A stretch of DNA of 59,157 nt from positions 1-59,157 of the forward strand of contig QCUL01000015.1 of assembly GCA_003210755.1 (NCBI GenBank), given 5' to 3'. The first letter of the stretch is position 1. Each line of letters starts with the position of its first letter. This document shows, in pieces, positions 55,678 through 59,157 of the stretch. Source of the stretch: Synechococcus sp. AG-679-C18 (lineage in GTDB: Bacteria > Cyanobacteriota > Cyanobacteriia > PCC-6307 > Cyanobiaceae). The translations under genes were made by a program, and so were the position numbers. The notes beneath the pieces were generated by a model. The model was given only the letters and a program-made list of their open reading frames with translations, was not told the origin of the DNA and did not search any database.

Positions 55678-56623
55678 GTCTTCGTCTCGTTTTTTTTCAA
55701 GCACTACGCCTGAGGGGTTTCGCTCCGGTTTTGTCGCGCTGATCGGTCGTCCAAATGTGGGGAAGTCCACGTTGGTGAATCAACTCATCGGCAACAAAGT
55801 TGCGATCACCTCGCCCGTGGCTCAAACCACCCGTAATCGGCTGCGCGCGATCCTCACAACTGATAAGGCCCAGCTGATCCTGGTGGATACGCCTGGCATT
55901 CATAAGCCCCATCACTTATTGGGTGAACGGCTTGTTCGCAGTGCCCGATCCGCGATTGGGGAAGTGGATCAGGTGTTGCTTCTGCTTGAGGGATGCGAGC
56001 CTCCAGGTCGTGGTGATGCCTTCATTATTCAGTTGCTTCGTCAGCAATCGTTGCCGGTGCAAGTGCTCCTTAATAAGTGGGATCTGGTTCCCATAGAACA
56101 CAAGGATGCGGCCAATGCGGCCTATCGCGAGCTTCTGAGCGATACGAATTGGCCGGTGCATCAATGCAGTGCTCTCAGTGGTGACGGCTGCCCTGACTTG
56201 GTTGAGTCCATCAGCTCTTTGATGCCTGAGGGGCCTCCGCTTTATCCATCAGACATGGTGAGTGACCAACCTGAAAGGTTGTTGATGGGAGAACTGATTC
56301 GGGAACAGGTGTTGCTCAATACTCGAGAGGAGGTCCCCCATAGCGTTGCGGTGAGCATTGATCGCATTGAAGAGATGCCCGCGAAGGGCAAGGGCAATGT
56401 GCGTACGGCTGTGTTGGCGACAGTGCTGGTAGAGCGCAAAAGCCAGAAGGGAATCCTGATTGGAAAGGGAGGGGCGATGCTGAGAACCATCGGTCAGGGT
56501 GCTCGGCTGCAAATGCAGACTTTGATCGACGGACCGGTCTATCTCGAGCTGTTTGTGAAGGTCGTTCCCAATTGGAGAAGCAAGCCAGCTCGACTTGCGG
56601 AGTTGGGTTACGTGGGGGATTAG
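55670..56623 (+). CDS. era: Ribosome-assembly GTPase Era
   Basis: Era binds the 3' end of 16S rRNA and helps 30S assembly. G1 GRPNVGKSTLVNQLIG, G2 TTRNR region, G3 VDTPGIHKPHH and G4 LLNKWDLVP are all seen. The C-terminal KH domain holds KGILIGKGGAMLRTIGQGAR. 317 residues. The start ATG 55670 overlaps the end of the broken budA frame by eight bases. First of a forward run with the bilin lyase-like gene and trmD. Confidence 0.96.
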   Translation: MVESSSRFFSSTTPEGFRSGFVALIGRPNVGKSTLVNQLIGNKVAITSPVAQTTRNRLRAILTTDKAQLILVDTPGIHKPHHLLGERLVRSARSAIGEVDQVLLLLEGCEPPGRGDAFIIQLLRQQSLPVQVLLNKWDLVPIEHKDAANAAYRELLSDTNWPVHQCSALSGDGCPDLVESISSLMPEGPPLYPSDMVSDQPERLLMGELIREQVLLNTREEVPHSVAVSIDRIEEMPAKGKGNVRTAVLATVLVERKSQKGILIGKGGAMLRTIGQGARLQMQTLIDGPVYLELFVKVVPNWRSKPARLAELGYVGD

Positions 56624-56655
56624 GTGGCGGGTGCTGCGCCTGCGAGAATGGAGTG

Positions 56656-57123
56656 ATGAGCGATCAAACTCCGTTCCCTCCTTCTGATTTAGACGGTTTT
56701 CTCACACTTTGTGCAGGTCGCTGGATGAGTCTTCGCAGTCGCTTTCAGATGGACGCATCTGAGCAGGAATGGCACAGCAGTGAACGGGGCGAAATTGAGG
56801 TGTCAGTTTCCATTGAAGAGGGAGTGCCCTGTTTGGAAGTCAATCCAGCAGAGGGTGGCAAGAGCACTCTTTTGTTTCAAGCCAATGGGCGTCTTTCTCT
56901 TGACTCAGCTGGCACTGATCAAACCGGTCGTTGGCAGTTGCTTCCAGATGCCAGCTTGGAACTTCAGGTACGAGCCCCCAATGGCGATGACGTATTGGAG
57001 CGTATTTGGTTCACTAAACCCAACCTGCGTCTGCGCAGCACCACTGCTGTTGGTGATGACGGGCACCCCAGACAGGGGAGCTTTTGCTCGGAGATCAGGC
57101 GCGTGAGCCGTCCGCAGAACTGA
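56656..57123 (+). CDS. CpcS/CpeS-type phycobilin lyase-like protein
   Basis: A 155-residue lipocalin-like protein whose start, DGFLTLCAGRWMSLRSRFQ, matches the conserved F...C.G.W.S.R signature of the CpcS/CpeS/CpeU lyases that attach bilins to phycobiliproteins. The rest is beta-rich (GEIEVSVSIEE, TLLFQANGRLSL, LELQVRAPNG, RSTTAVGD). It lies between era and trmD, away from the phycobilisome region. ATG 56656 (33 bases after era) was preferred over a frame starting inside era. Which bilin and which subunit are unknown; a non-lyase bilin carrier is possible. Confidence 0.78.
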   Translation: MSDQTPFPPSDLDGFLTLCAGRWMSLRSRFQMDASEQEWHSSERGEIEVSVSIEEGVPCLEVNPAEGGKSTLLFQANGRLSLDSAGTDQTGRWQLLPDASLELQVRAPNGDDVLERIWFTKPNLRLRSTTAVGDDGHPRQGSFCSEIRRVSRPQN

Positions 57124-57129
57124 CGTTTG

Positions 57130-57849
57130 ATGGCTCCCTATCGACTCGATGTGATCAGCCTTGCTCCGCAGGCTTTTGCTCCCCTGCTCGAGCTTGGTGT
57201 GATTGGTCGGGCTTTCGGGGCTGGCATTGCTGAGTTACACCTTCACAACCCTCGCGATCATGCAACTGATCGTTATCGCAAGGTTGACGATCTGCCTTAC
57301 GGGGGTGGGGCTGGCATGGTGCTTAAGCCTGAACCGATGTTTGCAGCTGCTGAGTCAGTGCCTGTTCTCCCACGGCGTCGAGTGCTTTTGATGTCCCCTC
57401 AGGGACAACCACTGCGTCAGGTTGATCTTCAGCGTTGGTCAAAGCAGTATGACCAATTGGTGTTTTTATGCGGCCATTATGAAGGCTTTGATGAACGGAT
57501 TCGTTCTCTTGCTGACGAAGAAGTCTCCCTAGGGGACTTTGTTCTTACAGGAGGTGAACTTCCAGCAATGACGATCATTAATGGTGTGGTGCGGTTGTTG
57601 CCAGGAACCGTGGGCACGTCGGAATCCTTAGAGGAAGAGAGTCACAGCGATCTGTTGCTTGAGCATTCGCATTACACACGCCCTGCCAATTTCCGCGGAA
57701 TCGTCGTGCCTGAGGTGTTGAGAAGTGGTGATCATGGTGCGGTGGCCCGTTGGAGACAACAACAGCGCGAGCAGCGAACCGAGGAGCGCCGGCCTGATTT
57801 ATGGGATCGCTGGCGAAAGGTCCAGGATTCGAGATTGGAATCGTTGTGA
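57130..57849 (+). CDS. trmD: tRNA (guanine37-N1)-methyltransferase
   Basis: TrmD methylates G37 in tRNAs reading CNN or similar codons, keeping frame. The knot-fold motifs are present: LPYGGGAGMVLKPEP, LCGHYEGFDERI (the AdoMet loop) and GDFVLTGGELPAMTIINGVVRLLPG. 239 residues from ATG 57130 (a TTG directly upstream at 57127 adds one residue). Six bases after the lyase-like gene, so cotranscribed. Confidence 0.96.
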   Translation: MAPYRLDVISLAPQAFAPLLELGVIGRAFGAGIAELHLHNPRDHATDRYRKVDDLPYGGGAGMVLKPEPMFAAAESVPVLPRRRVLLMSPQGQPLRQVDLQRWSKQYDQLVFLCGHYEGFDERIRSLADEEVSLGDFVLTGGELPAMTIINGVVRLLPGTVGTSESLEEESHSDLLLEHSHYTRPANFRGIVVPEVLRSGDHGAVARWRQQQREQRTEERRPDLWDRWRKVQDSRLESL

Positions 57850-57914
57850 TCTGGTGATGCAATATTCGCTGATTGATCGATCTGAATGCAAAATATTCCG
57901 TCGATCCTGTGACG

Positions 57915-58394
57915 TCAGTCTGCAGGGTCAAGTTCGTCTGCCCATTCCTCGGTTGGTGGAGCAACAAGAAGGATATCTGCATGCTTTTGGTTCATCTGAA
58001 TCACAAGGATCTTCCTGGGATTACTGACAAATCCTTTTTTTGCCGTTTTGATGGCATCAACAAGATCATCAACGGTGGCATAACAATCGCGAGCAGTATC
58101 AATCTGGGCTTCTTTATAAAGGGTGATGAATTCCTCTGCATCCTTGTTTGTTGTCTCAAGCATCGCCGTCATGGCCCTTTTTGGGCCGATGTTTTTTGCA
58201 AGATTCATATAAAGTTTCATCTGTGGCATTGCCAATGCTGTGGATATTCTCAGATGATTGGAAAGGCCTGAAAGCGTTGTCTCCATTAACTCATTGTGTT
58301 GATCAATCACGATGCAAGGTGCTGTTAAATCGAAATCGGTCATGTCTCGTAGTTGTTCCCATTGATGCGCGATTTCGCTCCAATTTTTCTTCAT
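57915..58394 (-). CDS. Hypothetical protein, 159 aa
   Basis: A soluble protein of mostly helical appearance (MKKNWSEIAHQWEQLRDM..., MKLYMNLAKNIGPKRAMTAML), with a beta-rich end (PRKILVIQMNQKHADILLVA). No membrane span or known motif. It is convergent with trmD (65 bases between stops). An ATG at 58394 with few purines upstream begins it. Function unknown; a family in marine Synechococcus is likely because the frame is clean against its shadows. Confidence 0.7.
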   Translation of the reverse strand: MKKNWSEIAHQWEQLRDMTDFDLTAPCIVIDQHNELMETTLSGLSNHLRISTALAMPQMKLYMNLAKNIGPKRAMTAMLETTNKDAEEFITLYKEAQIDTARDCYATVDDLVDAIKTAKKGFVSNPRKILVIQMNQKHADILLVAPPTEEWADELDPAD

Positions 58395-58715
58395 GTTGTT
58401 GCTTGTTTTGCCCGCAATTGTTTGAATTTAATTAATCAGTAGCCAGGCGATTAGCGCTTGATCATTGAAAGTGCAGCCATGTTGAGACTTGCTGTTTTAC
58501 GAGTTGCAAGAAGATTTTATGCGATCAATGGTCAATCTCATCACTATTTAATATTCTGGAGGCAATTCATTTTTTATCGACAACATCGATGAAGCATGGA
58601 ATGGAGGCATTGGCCTCTTTGTTCTTTTAGCGGTCATAATCTTGGGACACCAGTAGTTGGTGACAGTTCGCCTTTGGATGTCTAGGATTTTGAAGTTGTG
58701 GTTGGCTGAGCCCTA
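58395..58715. other. AT-rich spacer with a possible 34-codon membrane ORF
   Basis: About 320 bases between divergent genes. A forward frame at 58552-58656 has a GGAGG-like site inside it and reads SFFIDNIDEAWNGGIGLFVL and then LAVIILGHQ to a TAG. It looks like a tiny single-span protein but lacks a standard start codon after the GGAGG. Nothing else was recognised. Confidence 0.35.
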
Positions 58716-58970
58716 ATGCGTCACTTGATGGCAGCTGTTGTGTTGATGTCGTCCGTGGGAGCCCCGGCAGCGCTCGCACAGCGTGAAATTCCTAAAGCAG
58801 AAGGACATGATCAATGTCCGATGGGTTACGTTAATACTTTAGGGACTACATGTGTATCTCCAATTTATTATGAGGTGGCTCCAACTTATGGGAAAGCTTG
58901 TCTCTCTGGCTGGATGAATATAGGTGCTGGGTATTGCAGAAAAAAGAAGGGTCCTTTGGGAATCTTTTGA
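58716..58970 (+). CDS. Small secreted Cys-containing protein, 84 aa
   Basis: A short basic start and a hydrophobic stretch (MRHLMAAVVLMSSVGAPAALA) end in a good signal-peptidase site (ALA before QREIP). The mature part is about 63 residues with four Cys (positions 34, 47, 62, 73), Gly, Tyr and Pro rich, ending in a basic KKKGPLGIF. This suggests a disulphide-bonded secreted peptide. It is followed by an imperfect hairpin at 58986-59028. No family was recognised. Confidence 0.7.
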   Translation: MRHLMAAVVLMSSVGAPAALAQREIPKAEGHDQCPMGYVNTLGTTCVSPIYYEVAPTYGKACLSGWMNIGAGYCRKKKGPLGIF

Positions 58971-58985
58971 CTGAAAATATTGAGC

Positions 58986-59028
58986 CCTTTCGTAGCTGAA
59001 ACGAGCGGTGACGTTTAGCTGCGAAAGG
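58986..59028. other. Imperfect inverted repeat after the secreted protein gene
   Basis: CCTTTCG-AGCT-AAACG pairs with CGTTT-AGCT-CGAAAGG around an eight-base loop, with single-base bulges. No long T-run follows, so it may be a transcript 3' structure rather than a clean terminator. Confidence 0.5.
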
Positions 59029-59157
59029 TTTAGAGGTGCATAGAGTTTTTTCAGTAACTTCTAAACAATCAAGGCCATTGCTTCGTAACGGGTCAGCTTT
59101 TTAAGCCCTACCCGTTATTCGACTTGATGTTGTTGGTGAATGCTTTTGGCAAGCTTG

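Overview
The window looks like a chromosome segment of a marine picocyanobacterium, most likely a marine Synechococcus. The basis is the gene set read from the translations: nickel superoxide dismutase with its maturation protease and a nickel permease, an inactive ClpR next to ClpP, an ARC6/Ftn2 division protein, a CpcS/CpeS-type bilin lyase, a group-2 sigma-70 factor, and densely packed, often overlapping core genes. Species assignment is inference; no database was available.

Layout. 1-1310: the 3' part of a ComEC-like gene whose stop codon lies inside a tRNA-Ser(CGA) gene. 1311-5640: an AT-rich accessory stretch behind that tRNA with broken genes: a reverse-strand RTX-like acidic protein (at least three frameshifts, four in-frame stops), two small ribbon-helix-helix genes each with a lesion near the start, and one intact orphan ORF. 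6.0-18.8 kb: core genes (sugar transferase, cobD, ilvC, clpP, clpR, PIN/TRAM protein, hemW, panB, SRP RNA, ftsZ, ftsQ, ddl, miaB). 18.8-24.3 kb: a forward catabolic-looking block, namely a dipeptide-epimerase/DgcA-like enzyme, a DUF1611/DgcN-like enzyme, tRNA-His on the other strand, a DUF4359-like protein, an amidohydrolase and an FAD oxidase. 24.3-27.7 kb: a pentapeptide-repeat protein and a lipoprotein solute-binding protein translationally coupled to an MscS channel. 27.8-35.9 kb: folC-argD, two tRNA-Leu genes either side of murA, an RNA methyltransferase, lpdA and trpC. 36-37.6 kb: the Ni-SOD cluster. 37.6-48.4 kb: FKBP isomerase, lnt, mnmA, nnr, a sigma factor, an HDAC-like amidohydrolase, pdhA and the ARC6 homologue. 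48.4-52.3 kb: ffh-rpsP-phoH and a BI-1-like protein ending in a clear terminator. 52.4-59 kb: an MFS sugar transporter, a hypothetical, a decayed acetolactate decarboxylase (budA) gene, era, the bilin lyase-like gene, trmD and two small hypotheticals.

How it fits together. Most of the window is housekeeping: cell division and wall (ftsZ, ftsQ, ddl, murA, ARC6), protein targeting (both SRP RNA and Ffh), protein turnover, cofactors (cobD, panB, folC, hemW), amino acids (ilvC, argD, trpC) and tRNA modification (miaB, mnmA, trmD). The least ordinary parts are the probable D-glutamate module (dgcA-dgcN) with its following oxidase/amidohydrolase genes, the binding protein-MscS pair with no ABC transporter genes beside it, the Arg/Ser repeat next to the ARC6 membrane segment, and two loci of recent gene decay. 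Lesions are concentrated in accessory loci while the surrounding core genes are intact, with one exception at the window edge (ComEC), which argues for real decay rather than poor sequence quality.
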